Shown: positions 5,501-12,688 of the stretch, one piece after another
Numbering within the stretch: the stretch's first letter is position 1
Layout of the letters: the number at the start of each line of letters is the position of its first letter
NCBI GenBank assembly: GCA_002396205.1
Contig: DGXB01000025.1
Span: 1 to 15,555 of the forward strand
Reading direction: 5' to 3'
Source: Bacteroidales bacterium UBA4243
GTDB taxonomy: Bacteria > Bacteroidota > Bacteroidia > Bacteroidales > F082
DNA length: 15,555 bases
Position numbers and translations under genes: made by a program
Notes under the pieces: generated by a model
Database searches by the model: none
What the model was told of the DNA's origin: nothing
The model's input: the letters and a program-made list of their open reading frames with translations, nothing else

Positions 5501-8269
5501 TCATTTGTTTTTGTCGGATTTCAACTTTTTCAACAGCCTTGCTATCTCGCCCACCCACAAAATCGCCGATGTGCTAACGATGATGCGCAGCCAGTCGGCC
5601 AACGGCAAAGGCTCCACGTTGAACATCTCGCCGCCAAAGCTGACAATCAGCACCTGACCGGCAGCAATTATTAATAAGGTGTAGCCGAAACCGCGTCGCA
5701 CGTCCTTGTCGAGCAGGCCTTTCAAGGCCGAATGGCCCGTTCGGTAGGCCTTAGCGTTGAAGATGTTCCAGAACTGCATGAAGACGAAGATGGTGAAGAA
5801 GAGCGACAGCTCCTTGGGCGTCAGTCCTCCCGTTTTCGAGAAGTTGAAATAGTTGGCGAAATAGTCGCGCAACGAGAAGTGGGCCAACGTCTCCACGCCG
5901 CAATGCGTGAAATACTGGATGAGGCCGAACAACACGGCCACGAAAGCCAGTCCGACACCGAAAATCAAGCCACCCATCTCTTTGGTGATGATGAAGGCGT
6001 CGCGCGAACGAGGCTTTTCGTTCAGCACGCCATGGTCGGGCGGCAGCGAGGCCAACGCCATGGCCGCAAAGGTGTCCATGATGAGGTTGATCCACAGCAT
6101 CTGGGTCACGGTGAGCGGCGAGGAAGTGCCCAACACGGCGCCCAAAAGCACGATGAGGCAGGCCGCCACGTTGATGGTCATCTGGAAAAGGATGAAACGC
6201 TGGATGTTGCGGTAGAGCGAGCGGCCCCACATCACGGCGCGGGCGATGCTCTTGAACGAGTTGTCGAGGATGGTGATGTCGCTGGCTTCCTTGGCCACCG
6301 AAGTGCCGTCGCCCATCGAGAGGCCAATTTGGGCCTTGTTCAAGGCGGGTGCGTCGTTGGTGCCGTCGCCGGTGACGGCCACCACCTCGCCCTTTTCCTG
6401 CAACAGGCGCACAAGTCGTTCCTTGTCGGACGGCCTGGCCCGCGACATGATCTTCAGGTCGGCGATGCGTTCGCGAAGTTCGTCGTCGGTCATCAAGTTA
6501 AACTCTTTGCCTGTAATCATCTGTCGTTCAGGATCGTCGTTTTCGGTCCAAAGCCCCACCTGACGGCCAATCTCACGTGCCGTGCCAGGCGTGTCGCCCG
6601 TAACGATCTTGATGCCGATGCCCGCATTGAGGCAGTCTTGGATGGAGTCGGCCACATCGTCGCGAATCGGGTCGATGATGCCCACGATACCGAGGAAACA
6701 GAGGTCTTCCACTTGCAGCTTGCCATTCGCAAACACCTCATTCACTTCCTTTTCCGTGATGAACTTATAGGCGAAAGCCAAAGTGCGCATGGCCTTGCCT
6801 TGATATTCCTGCAATTTCTCGTCCACTTGGTTCTTCACCCATTGGATACCCGCCTCGCTGTCGGCCATCTTGACCGTCGAGCAACGCTTCATCAGGATTT
6901 CGGGAGCGCCTTTCACATAAAGGGCATATTCGCCCGACAACGAAGTCTTCACAATCGTCGCCATGTATTTGTACTTGGTCGTGAACGGCAGCTGCTTCAC
7001 AACCTTGGCCTTGTCGCGGATGCGAGCGAAGTCGACGCTGTTGTCGAACAGCCACAGCAGCAAGGCACCTTCGGTCGGGTTGCCCACCACCTTCACTTTC
7101 TTGCCGTCGCTGTAGTCCAAGAACGCCGTTGTATTCACCGCAATGCCCTCTTCGACCAACTTTGACATTTCCGAGTTGTCAAGTTTTCCGTCTTTCAGGC
7201 AAAAGAAAAGGCTGTCGCCCAGGCTCATACGGTTCTTGGTCAGCGTGCCGGTCTTGTCGGTGCAAATCACCGTGGCCGCGCCCATCGTCTCGCAAGCGTG
7301 CATCTTGCGCACCAAGTTGTTGGTCTCCAACATTCGTTTCATGCTCAGTGCCAAACTCAGCGTGACGCTCATCGGCAGGCCTTCGGGCACCGCCACGACA
7401 ATGAGCGTGACCGCAATCATCAGTGTGTTAAGCAGATAACGAGCGAAGCCCATCCATTCAAATGGCGTTGCATCCAACTGAACGAAATACATCACCATGC
7501 GTAGCACAACAATCAGTCCTGCGATGACATAGCTGGCTATCGTAATGCCGTTCCCAAGGCGGTCAAGCTGTTCATTCAGAGGCGTTTTCACCTTGTTGTC
7601 GATTTGTGCGCCTTGATACACTTTGCCCCATTCGGTTTCGTCGCCCACCTTCTCGACCACAAAGGTGCCATGGCCTTCCATCACCTGGCTTCCACGGCAG
7701 ACGTAGTTGGAGGGATAGGTCGCATCAGGCTTGAACTCCTCCTCCACCGTGGTTTTGCTACACGAAGGCTCGCCCGTCAGGTCGGCCTCGTTCACCCGCA
7801 TCGCCACAGCTTCCATCAGCGTGCCGTCGGCAGGCACCTCATCACCCGTCTCCATCACCACCGAGTCGCCCACCACTACATCCTTCCGCTCGATGCGCTG
7901 GATGTAGCCATCGCGATACACCGTCACCATCTGCTCGTCCTCGCTCTGGTTGAGGATGTCGAACTTCTTGTTGGCGCTCAGCTCAAAAAAGAAGCCCACC
8001 GTTGTGGCCAACATCACCGCCACAAAGATGCCCAACGGCTCAAGGAGCACGCTGGGGCCTTCGGCTCCCGTAAACAATTGATAGAGCGACACAGCCACCG
8101 ACAACAGCAAGGCTATCAACAAAATACGAATGATAGGGTCGCTAAACTTCTCCAAAAACTGCTTCCAAAGCGGCTCCTTTGCAGGTGGAGTAAGCACATT
8201 GTCACCATGTTTACGGCGGCTCTCTTCCACCTCTTCTTGCGACAAACCGCGTTTATAATCTCTTGCCAT
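5501..8269 (-). CDS. Calcium-translocating P-type ATPase, PMCA type
   Basis: The 922-residue protein is a type IIB P-type ATPase, expected in the inner membrane exporting Ca2+ at the cost of ATP. Key parts in order: membrane helices M1-M2 (about 45-95), actuator motif TGEPS (165-169), M3-M4 with VAVPEGLP (292-299), the phosphorylation site DKTGTLT with D338, the TGDGTNDAPA hinge motif, then C-terminal helices including M6 WINLIMDTFAAMALA. The PEGLP glutamate and the N and D of NLIMD match Ca2+ ligands in PMCA pumps. There is no long C-terminal calmodulin-type regulatory tail. The ATG at 8267-8269 (MARDYKRG) is chosen; the frame is open to 8380, but that extension has poor sequence and overlaps the divergent promoter region. 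Direct Ca2+ specificity is from family knowledge. Confidence 0.93.
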   Translation of the reverse strand: MARDYKRGLSQEEVEESRRKHGDNVLTPPAKEPLWKQFLEKFSDPIIRILLIALLLSVAVSLYQLFTGAEGPSVLLEPLGIFVAVMLATTVGFFFELSANKKFDILNQSEDEQMVTVYRDGYIQRIERKDVVVGDSVVMETGDEVPADGTLMEAVAMRVNEADLTGEPSCSKTTVEEEFKPDATYPSNYVCRGSQVMEGHGTFVVEKVGDETEWGKVYQGAQIDNKVKTPLNEQLDRLGNGITIASYVIAGLIVVLRMVMYFVQLDATPFEWMGFARYLLNTLMIAVTLIVVAVPEGLPMSVTLSLALSMKRMLETNNLVRKMHACETMGAATVICTDKTGTLTKNRMSLGDSLFFCLKDGKLDNSEMSKLVEEGIAVNTTAFLDYSDGKKVKVVGNPTEGALLLWLFDNSVDFARIRDKAKVVKQLPFTTKYKYMATIVKTSLSGEYALYVKGAPEILMKRCSTVKMADSEAGIQWVKNQVDEKLQEYQGKAMRTLAFAYKFITEKEVNEVFANGKLQVEDLCFLGIVGIIDPIRDDVADSIQDCLNAGIGIKIVTGDTPGTAREIGRQVGLWTENDDPERQMITGKEFNLMTDDELRERIADLKIMSRARPSDKERLVRLLQEKGEVVAVTGDGTNDAPALNKAQIGLSMGDGTSVAKEASDITILDNSFKSIARAVMWGRSLYRNIQRFILFQMTINVAACLIVLLGAVLGTSSPLTVTQMLWINLIMDTFAAMALASLPPDHGVLNEKPRSRDAFIITKEMGGLIFGVGLAFVAVLFGLIQYFTHCGVETLAHFSLRDYFANYFNFSKTGGLTPKELSLFFTIFVFMQFWNIFNAKAYRTGHSALKGLLDKDVRRGFGYTLLIIAAGQVLIVSFGGEMFNVEPLPLADWLRIIVSTSAILWVGEIARLLKKLKSDKNK

Positions 8270-8291
8270 AATCCAAATTTTCCTATTTTTG
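8263..8291 (+). promoter_or_regulatory. Promoter of the TerB-like gene
   Basis: TTG (8263-8265) and TATTTTTG (8284-8291) are 18 bp apart, a good Bacteroidota arrangement. The -33 element lies within the first codons of the divergent ATPase gene. It predicts a leader of about 80 nt before the ATG at 8380. Confidence 0.55.
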
Positions 8292-8307
8292 CGATGAAAA
8301 AACGGCG

Positions 8308-8315
8308 CAAAAATA
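8308..8315 (-). promoter_or_regulatory. Putative -7 box of the Ca2+ ATPase gene
   Basis: TATTTTTG on the minus strand lies 38 bp upstream of the ATPase ATG and is identical to the -7 box of the divergent gene. No convincing TTG is found about 19 bp further upstream, so the assignment is moderate. Confidence 0.45.
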
Positions 8316-8379
8316 CAATCTCGTATCAAACTGACTTGAGGTTGCAAGGTTACAACCCAAACCACACACTGATAACGCA

Positions 8380-9753
8380 ATGATATTCAAGGAAAAACAT
8401 AAGACAGCTTTGGCCAAGGTGGTCTCCGACCTCGTGCAATGCGACGGCATCGTCAACCAGGGTGAGATCGACTTCCTGCAATTGGTCTACGGCCTGTTCA
8501 ACATCACGCTCACCAGCCGCAAGAAAGCCACAAACATCAGCCTATCAGAAGCCGTTTCCACACTGAAAACACTTGGTAACCAAGAGAAAACGGCCATCCT
8601 CAGGGTCTTTCAGCAGCTTTCGCTTTCCGACGATGCCCTCGACCCCACCGAGTCGCTGCTCATCACCGCGCTGATCCTCTCCATCGGCATCGACTTGCCC
8701 GAAACCGAAGGCCTCAAGGCCAATTTCGTCTCCATCCCCAACCTCGGTTTCGACACGCACAACGCCGTGCTCTACATCGAACCCAAGCACAACAAAAGGA
8801 CCAATGCCGCCATCCGCCGCGAATACGACTCCATCTGCGCCCTGCTACGGCAGTCGCAACGCGAGTTCTTCTATCTGCCCAAAGTCGTCGGCGAACTCAA
8901 AAAGAAAAGAAAGACCTTCCGCAACACCTTGAGTTATATCGAGCCCACCCTTTCGGAAAGCCAACTCGACCTCATTGACGCCAACCTGCACCAATTAGAC
9001 AGCGTGTTCCTCTCCAAGGAAGTATTTCTCAACTATCTCAACACCAATCGGTTGAAAATCACAAAACCCTCTTTTTTCCTAAAAATCAGGAACATGAAGC
9101 CTGGCATCTACCAAGACTTCCTCATCATCGAGACCGGAAAAGCCCCCTTGCTGACCTTGCAACGCCTCGTGCAGCTCAACGCCAACATACTCAACCTGAA
9201 CCCACCCATCGGCAGCGACAAGGAGGCCGAGTTCATCGCCAAGCTGACCTTGAAAAACGGGACGGCACCAAAAGACGAGCTGAACTACACAGGGTTCCAC
9301 AAAATCCTCCTCGACATCTTGCTAAAATACGGTGGATCGCACGAAGTCAGCCGGCTATTCATCAGCAGCCGTGGCGACATCTTCCTCACCGACCGCAACA
9401 ACACCGAGGTAAAGATGCCCGCCCTCTGCAAGGCGCTCTACATCTTCTTCCTTATCCATGAGGAAGGACAGTCGCTCAACTACCTAAACGACAACAAGAC
9501 AGAGCTTTACAAAATCTACCGCCGCATCTCGACCTATGGCGACGACGACCTGCTCCGCAAGGCCATCGACAACCTTACAGACTTCATCGGGTCGACGATG
9601 AACGCCAACCTCTCGCGCATCCGCAAAGCCTTCCGCGACATCATTGGCGACGAAGCCAATATCTACCTTATCAAAGGCGAAAAAGGTGGACGAAAAATCA
9701 TCCACCTCGACCGTCGCCTCGTGGTCTTCGAAGACATCGAGGCGTTCAAATAG
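8380..9753 (+). CDS. Uncharacterised protein: TerB-like N-terminus, winged-helix-like C-terminus
   Basis: This 457-residue soluble protein has no signal peptide or membrane segment. Residues 5-105 look like a TerB-type helical domain: two acidic repeats, CDGIVNQGEIDFL (21-33) and LSDDALDPTESLL (82-94), resemble the metal-binding DG...E pattern of tellurite-resistance TerB proteins. The middle (about 125-340) is unassigned. The C-terminal 110 residues resemble an OmpR/PhoB-type winged helix: a helical start (LCKALYIFFLIHEEG), then NANLSRIRKAF (408-418) as a recognition-helix candidate, then a hairpin-like GEKGGRKIIHL (433-443). This suggests a DNA-binding or signalling protein, possibly acting on the divergent Ca2+ pump gene, but both domain calls are from pattern reading only. 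A true operon partner is not visible; a convergent gene follows. Confidence 0.7.
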   Translation: MIFKEKHKTALAKVVSDLVQCDGIVNQGEIDFLQLVYGLFNITLTSRKKATNISLSEAVSTLKTLGNQEKTAILRVFQQLSLSDDALDPTESLLITALILSIGIDLPETEGLKANFVSIPNLGFDTHNAVLYIEPKHNKRTNAAIRREYDSICALLRQSQREFFYLPKVVGELKKKRKTFRNTLSYIEPTLSESQLDLIDANLHQLDSVFLSKEVFLNYLNTNRLKITKPSFFLKIRNMKPGIYQDFLIIETGKAPLLTLQRLVQLNANILNLNPPIGSDKEAEFIAKLTLKNGTAPKDELNYTGFHKILLDILLKYGGSHEVSRLFISSRGDIFLTDRNNTEVKMPALCKALYIFFLIHEEGQSLNYLNDNKTELYKIYRRISTYGDDDLLRKAIDNLTDFIGSTMNANLSRIRKAFRDIIGDEANIYLIKGEKGGRKIIHLDRRLVVFEDIEAFK

Positions 9754-9760
9754 TTCAAAA

Positions 9761-9816
9761 TCAAGAATTAGAGAATTAAAGAATGGCATTTACATCTCTA
9801 ATTCTCAAATTCTTGA
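9761..9816. terminator. Long imperfect inverted repeat between convergent genes
   Basis: Two 22-nt arms (9761-9782 and 9795-9816) pair with only two mismatches around a 12-nt loop. The arms are built from AGAATTA/GAGAATTA-like units. It begins 8 bp after the TerB-like stop and ends 11 bp before the peptidase E stop, so it is well placed as a bidirectional transcript end. There is no classic GC-rich stem and T-tract, so it may instead be an interspersed AT-rich repeat. Confidence 0.55.
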
Positions 9817-9826
9817 CCAAAACGAA

Positions 9827-10600
9827 TCAAGCCAAATGCCCTTCCATGAGGAATGTGACATCGGAATTCGGCTCGATCTCGACAGCCTCTTTGCCGTAGC
9901 GCATCACGACCATCTTCTTGCCGCCTTTCAGATACATTTTGTCGTCGACCACCCAAAGTGCCGTGGCTTCGCGCAGTCCGACCACCTTCATGTCCTGGTT
10001 CACGGCAAGATACTCATTGATACGGTCTTGGCGCGTCTCGCCGCCATGCTTGATCATCTTGTCGATCTCGGGATGCGGGTCAAGATAGTGCGGGTTGATT
10101 TGGAACGGCACCAAGTTGAGGCAGTTGAACGACGCCGGTTGCACGATGGGCATGTCGTTGGTGGTGCACAGCGTCGGGCAAGCCACGTTGGATCCTGCGC
10201 TCCAGCCCATGTAAGGCACGCCAGCAAGGGCGCGGTTTCGGATGGCCTCCATCAGTCCATAGCGGTGCATCTCAGCCACCAGATGGAAGGTGTTGCCACC
10301 GCCCACCACGATGCAGTCGGCTTCGTTGACGGCTTTCACCTTGTCGTCGAAATGATGCACCGAAACGAAGTTCTCCAAGCCGAACTTGGTGCGAAACACG
10401 TTCTTCACCTTAGCCTCGTAGGCATCGTAGCTCTCGGGATAGACCATGCCGCCGATGTTGACGCCCGCAAAAGGAACGAAAACGATGCGGCTCTCCTTAT
10501 TAATATGGTTCTGCAAGCAGAACAGTTCGATTTGGGTCGTGGCCCAAGCCAGATAATTCTCGCCAAAGTTGGTCGAATTGCTGATCAATAGTAATCTCAT
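9827..10600 (-). CDS. pepE: Peptidase E (alpha-aspartyl dipeptidase)
   Basis: The 257-residue product is an S51-family serine peptidase that cleaves dipeptides and some tripeptides with N-terminal aspartate, in the cytoplasm. The catalytic serine is S134 in GWSAGSN, the aspartate D149 in TTNDMPI and the histidine H171 in INPHYLD, matching the Ser-Asp-His triad of enterobacterial PepE. VGGGNTFHL at 99-107 is the conserved oxyanion/substrate region. It is somewhat longer than the roughly 229-residue enteric enzyme. The ATG at 10598-10600 (MRLLLISN) is chosen; an in-frame ATG at 10699 would add 33 hydrophobic residues and overlap the promoter. It appears monocistronic. Confidence 0.93.
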   Translation of the reverse strand: MRLLLISNSTNFGENYLAWATTQIELFCLQNHINKESRIVFVPFAGVNIGGMVYPESYDAYEAKVKNVFRTKFGLENFVSVHHFDDKVKAVNEADCIVVGGGNTFHLVAEMHRYGLMEAIRNRALAGVPYMGWSAGSNVACPTLCTTNDMPIVQPASFNCLNLVPFQINPHYLDPHPEIDKMIKHGGETRQDRINEYLAVNQDMKVVGLREATALWVVDDKMYLKGGKKMVVMRYGKEAVEIEPNSDVTFLMEGHLA

Positions 10601-10628
10601 GACGTAAAATGTTTGAAAGTTGATGAGG

Positions 10629-10657
10629 CAAAGATAGGAAAAAACAGAATGCAGCAA
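10629..10657 (-). promoter_or_regulatory. Promoter of pepE
   Basis: On the minus strand TATCTTTG (10629-10636) and TTG (10655-10657) are 18 bp apart. The -7 box is 28 bp upstream of the ATG. Confidence 0.6.
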
Positions 10658-10760
10658 TGCAAAAAGTGAAAAACATAACGTTTCTGGAACGACAAGCAAA
10701 AATTATCATTTTCTTTTTCAACGAGTTGTGTTGAGAAAGAAAAAAAATTGCATTTTTTCA

Positions 10761-10790
10761 TTGCCATGAATGAAAAAAGCTGTACTTTTG
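10761..10790 (+). promoter_or_regulatory. Promoter of the tRNA pair
   Basis: TTG (10761-10763) and TACTTTTG (10783-10790) are 19 bp apart, the cleanest Bacteroidota promoter in the window. The -7 box ends 17 bp before the first tRNA base. Confidence 0.75.
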
Positions 10791-10807
10791 CAGTGTCAAA
10801 AACGACT

Positions 10808-10881
10808 GGACTAGTAGCTCAATTGGATAGAGTCCCTGACTACGGATCAGGCGGTTGTGGGTTCGACTCCCGCCTAGTTCA
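10808..10881 (+). tRNA. tRNA-Arg (anticodon ACG)
   Basis: A full cloverleaf folds by hand: acceptor GGACTAG/CTAGTTC, D stem GCTC/GAGT, anticodon stem CCTGA/TCAGG, and T stem GTGGG/CCCGC with loop TTCGACT. The anticodon loop CTACGGA (10840-10846) places ACG at 10842-10844. A34 is normally deaminated to inosine to read CGU, CGC and CGA. The 3' CCA is not encoded. Confidence 0.95.
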
Positions 10882-10914
10882 CTTAAAGGTTCCACAAAAC
10901 GAACCTATTTTTTT

Positions 10915-10986
10915 GGCCCATTCGACTAGCGGTTAGGTCGTAAGTTTCTCACACTTAAAACAGCGGTTCGATTCCGCTATGGGCTA
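10915..10986 (+). tRNA. tRNA-Glu (anticodon CTC)
   Basis: The cloverleaf has acceptor GGCCCAT/ATGGGCT, D stem GACT/GGTC, anticodon stem TAAGT/ACTTA, 4-nt variable loop AAAC, and T stem AGCGG/CCGCT with loop TTCGATT. Anticodon loop TTCTCAC (10946-10952) gives CTC, reading GAG. The first acceptor pair is G1-U72. The gene lies 33 bp after tRNA-Arg and shares its promoter and the terminator that follows. Confidence 0.92.
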
Positions 10987-10988
10987 CA

Positions 10989-11022
10989 AAAAATCCCTGA
11001 CCCACTTGAGTCAGGGATTTTT
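10989..11022. terminator. Intrinsic terminator after the tRNA pair, probably bidirectional
   Basis: A perfect 13-bp stem, AAAAATCCCTGAC (10989-11001) and GTCAGGGATTTTT (11010-11022), encloses an 8-nt loop. Its A and T runs allow use by the tRNA transcript and by the convergent CotH-family gene ending at 11040. Confidence 0.88.
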
Positions 11023-11039
11023 CGTTCATTACCAACCAA

Positions 11040-12665
11040 TTACTGTATCTCCACCCTTCTCACCTCTTGGTTTCCAGCCCTATTAACTAATAAGGTGTAT
11101 ATGCCTTTTGCCAAGCCATACGTTGGGATGGCCAAAGCCTCTGCACTAGCATTGCAGCAATAAACCAAACGGCCCGTCATGTCGAACAAGCGCACGGTGG
11201 CATCGCCAGCCCCGGCAAATCGGATGTTGATGCGATCCTTGGCAGGATTGGGGAAGATTTCGGCAATGGGAGTCGGCCCTTCGACAAGCTCAGGGGCCTC
11301 GATGCCCCAAGTGCCACAGGCTGCATTGATTTCGTTGTCCAAGTAATAGAAACGGTCGTCCATCCACTTGCTCATGTAATCCAATTGCCCCGCATCGACG
11401 GTGAAGCCTGCCCAGGCTTCATGTTCGCGCTCGTAAACGCCAGCCGCAACCAATTCATCATACTGGTTTTGAATCATTTCCATGATGTGATTGGTGGTCA
11501 GGATGTTGTTGCGCAAAGCATTGTAACGTGTTTTGGCTGTGGCCACAAAACCGTTTGTGGTGCAATCTTGGGTCAAACGGTCGAAGAAACCGTTGCTCAT
11601 CAAGCCTCCCGAATAATTGGTCTGGTTGCCGTCAGTGTCCAAGCCCCAGATGGCATCCAAGTCCCATGGCAGGTAGAAATAGGTCCCCGATTTCTTGTAA
11701 CGCGCCAAGAAAAGGTTGCGTCCCATGTTGTCCATAGCCTTCAATGCGTTGATAAACAAGTAGTAATCAACGGCATTGGTTTTATCGAACTGAGCGGAGT
11801 ATTGCGAATAGAACACATTATCGGAAGAGTTCATCACAAAGTTTGTGAAGCTATATAGGTGATTCCAATTGATGGTGGCCTCTTCTTCGTTGGGATAGAC
11901 CCACTCGTAGTTGTCCCAAGTGTCGAGCGTGTTGTCGTAGTCGGGCAGGCTCTCAAAGGTAGGTGCTCCCGAGCCGTTGCCTTTGTAGAGCAGGCCGCGC
12001 AATTCGCCATTGAACTTCTTCAGTCCCAGCTGCTTGCGATCAATACGCTCGGTAAGGGCATAAACACCTTGATAGCTGTCGTTGATAAACACATCGGCGT
12101 ATTCCATACGGATGCCCGGCAAGGCATCGGGTTCGTCAGTGGCATAGGACAATTGGTACATCTCCATCCACAGCTCGTTGGCCACCTTGTCGCGAAGGCG
12201 CAAAGGCTGGGCCCACATGGCCTCGAGGTTCCAGTCGTCGTCGCTGCGCATACCGAGGAAGGTGGTGTCGGCCATCGTCGTCCCAGTGGCATCTGCCCAC
12301 AGTTCAACGCGATACGATTTCTTGTCGTATTGCTGCGACGATGTTCCACGGATCTTGAATCCGGCGTGCATCGTAATCACATGACCGTTGGCATCGGCCA
12401 CGCTGATGGTGCCATGCACAGCAGGTGAGTTGACGATTGGACCATCGGTAGCAATCGTGATGACGGGCAACGTCGTGCGATAAAGGGTATACTCCTCCCC
12501 TCGCAGCGCAAACGTCTCCTTACCGTTCTCATGACCCGTTGTTACAATGATTTTCTTCTCATTATCAATGCCATAGGTTCCTTCTTTCAGTTGGAAATCC
12601 TGCGCCTGCAAAGTGCCAAACGCAAACAGGACCAAAACAGTTGTAAATAGTGAATTAAGTTTCAT
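11040..12665 (-). CDS. CotH kinase-family protein with T9SS C-terminal sorting domain
   Basis: The 541-residue protein has a Sec signal peptide (1-21, cleavage likely after LQA), a CotH domain and a type A T9SS sorting domain. CotH features include FKIRGTSSQQYDKKSY (103-118), DDDWNLEAM (142-150), ALTERIDRKQLGL (203-215) and PWDLDAIWG (333-341), which carries the metal-binding aspartates. CotH proteins phosphorylate partner proteins in Bacillus spore coats; in Bacteroidota the substrate is unknown. The C-terminal 75 residues hold FPNPAKDRI (471-479), VRLFDMTGRLV and LAKGIYTLLV, the usual sorting signal for export across the outer membrane and attachment to the surface or release. The domain linker contains ELVEGP, encoded by a palindromic repeat. 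It starts 23 bp after the RelA/SpoT homologue stop and may be cotranscribed; no Shine-Dalgarno is seen. Confidence 0.88.
   Translation of the reverse strand: MKLNSLFTTVLVLFAFGTLQAQDFQLKEGTYGIDNEKKIIVTTGHENGKETFALRGEEYTLYRTTLPVITIATDGPIVNSPAVHGTISVADANGHVITMHAGFKIRGTSSQQYDKKSYRVELWADATGTTMADTTFLGMRSDDDWNLEAMWAQPLRLRDKVANELWMEMYQLSYATDEPDALPGIRMEYADVFINDSYQGVYALTERIDRKQLGLKKFNGELRGLLYKGNGSGAPTFESLPDYDNTLDTWDNYEWVYPNEEEATINWNHLYSFTNFVMNSSDNVFYSQYSAQFDKTNAVDYYLFINALKAMDNMGRNLFLARYKKSGTYFYLPWDLDAIWGLDTDGNQTNYSGGLMSNGFFDRLTQDCTTNGFVATAKTRYNALRNNILTTNHIMEMIQNQYDELVAAGVYEREHEAWAGFTVDAGQLDYMSKWMDDRFYYLDNEINAACGTWGIEAPELVEGPTPIAEIFPNPAKDRINIRFAGAGDATVRLFDMTGRLVYCCNASAEALAIPTYGLAKGIYTLLVNRAGNQEVRRVEIQ
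11275..11298. repeat. Palindromic repeat embedded in the CotH linker
   Basis: The 24-bp near-palindrome begins GGCCCT and ends AGGGGCC around a TCGACAAGCTC core. I recall the CCTTCGACAAGCTCAGG core as a widespread bacterial interspersed repeat. Here it stays in frame, encoding PELVEGP (458-464) between the CotH and sorting domains. Confidence 0.6.
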
Positions 12666-12688
12666 AATAGTATCTATTTAATTAAAAA

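Noticed and set aside
5732..7165. A 477-codon plus-strand open frame inside the ATPase region
   Set aside because: It is a composition-driven shadow of the P-type ATPase, whose conserved motifs fix the minus strand as coding.
9644..10591. A 315-codon plus-strand frame covering the end of the TerB-like gene and peptidase E
   Set aside because: It crosses a terminator-like inverted repeat and is antisense to pepE, which has its full catalytic triad.
10748..10936. A 62-codon frame over the tRNA genes
   Set aside because: It contains the well-known false peptide VAQLDRVPDYGSGG produced by translating a tRNA gene; the tRNA fold is complete.
10808..10986. The tRNA pair as an integration site for a mobile element
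   Set aside because: No integrase, no direct repeat of a tRNA 3' end and no cargo genes are seen; the flanks are ordinary genes.
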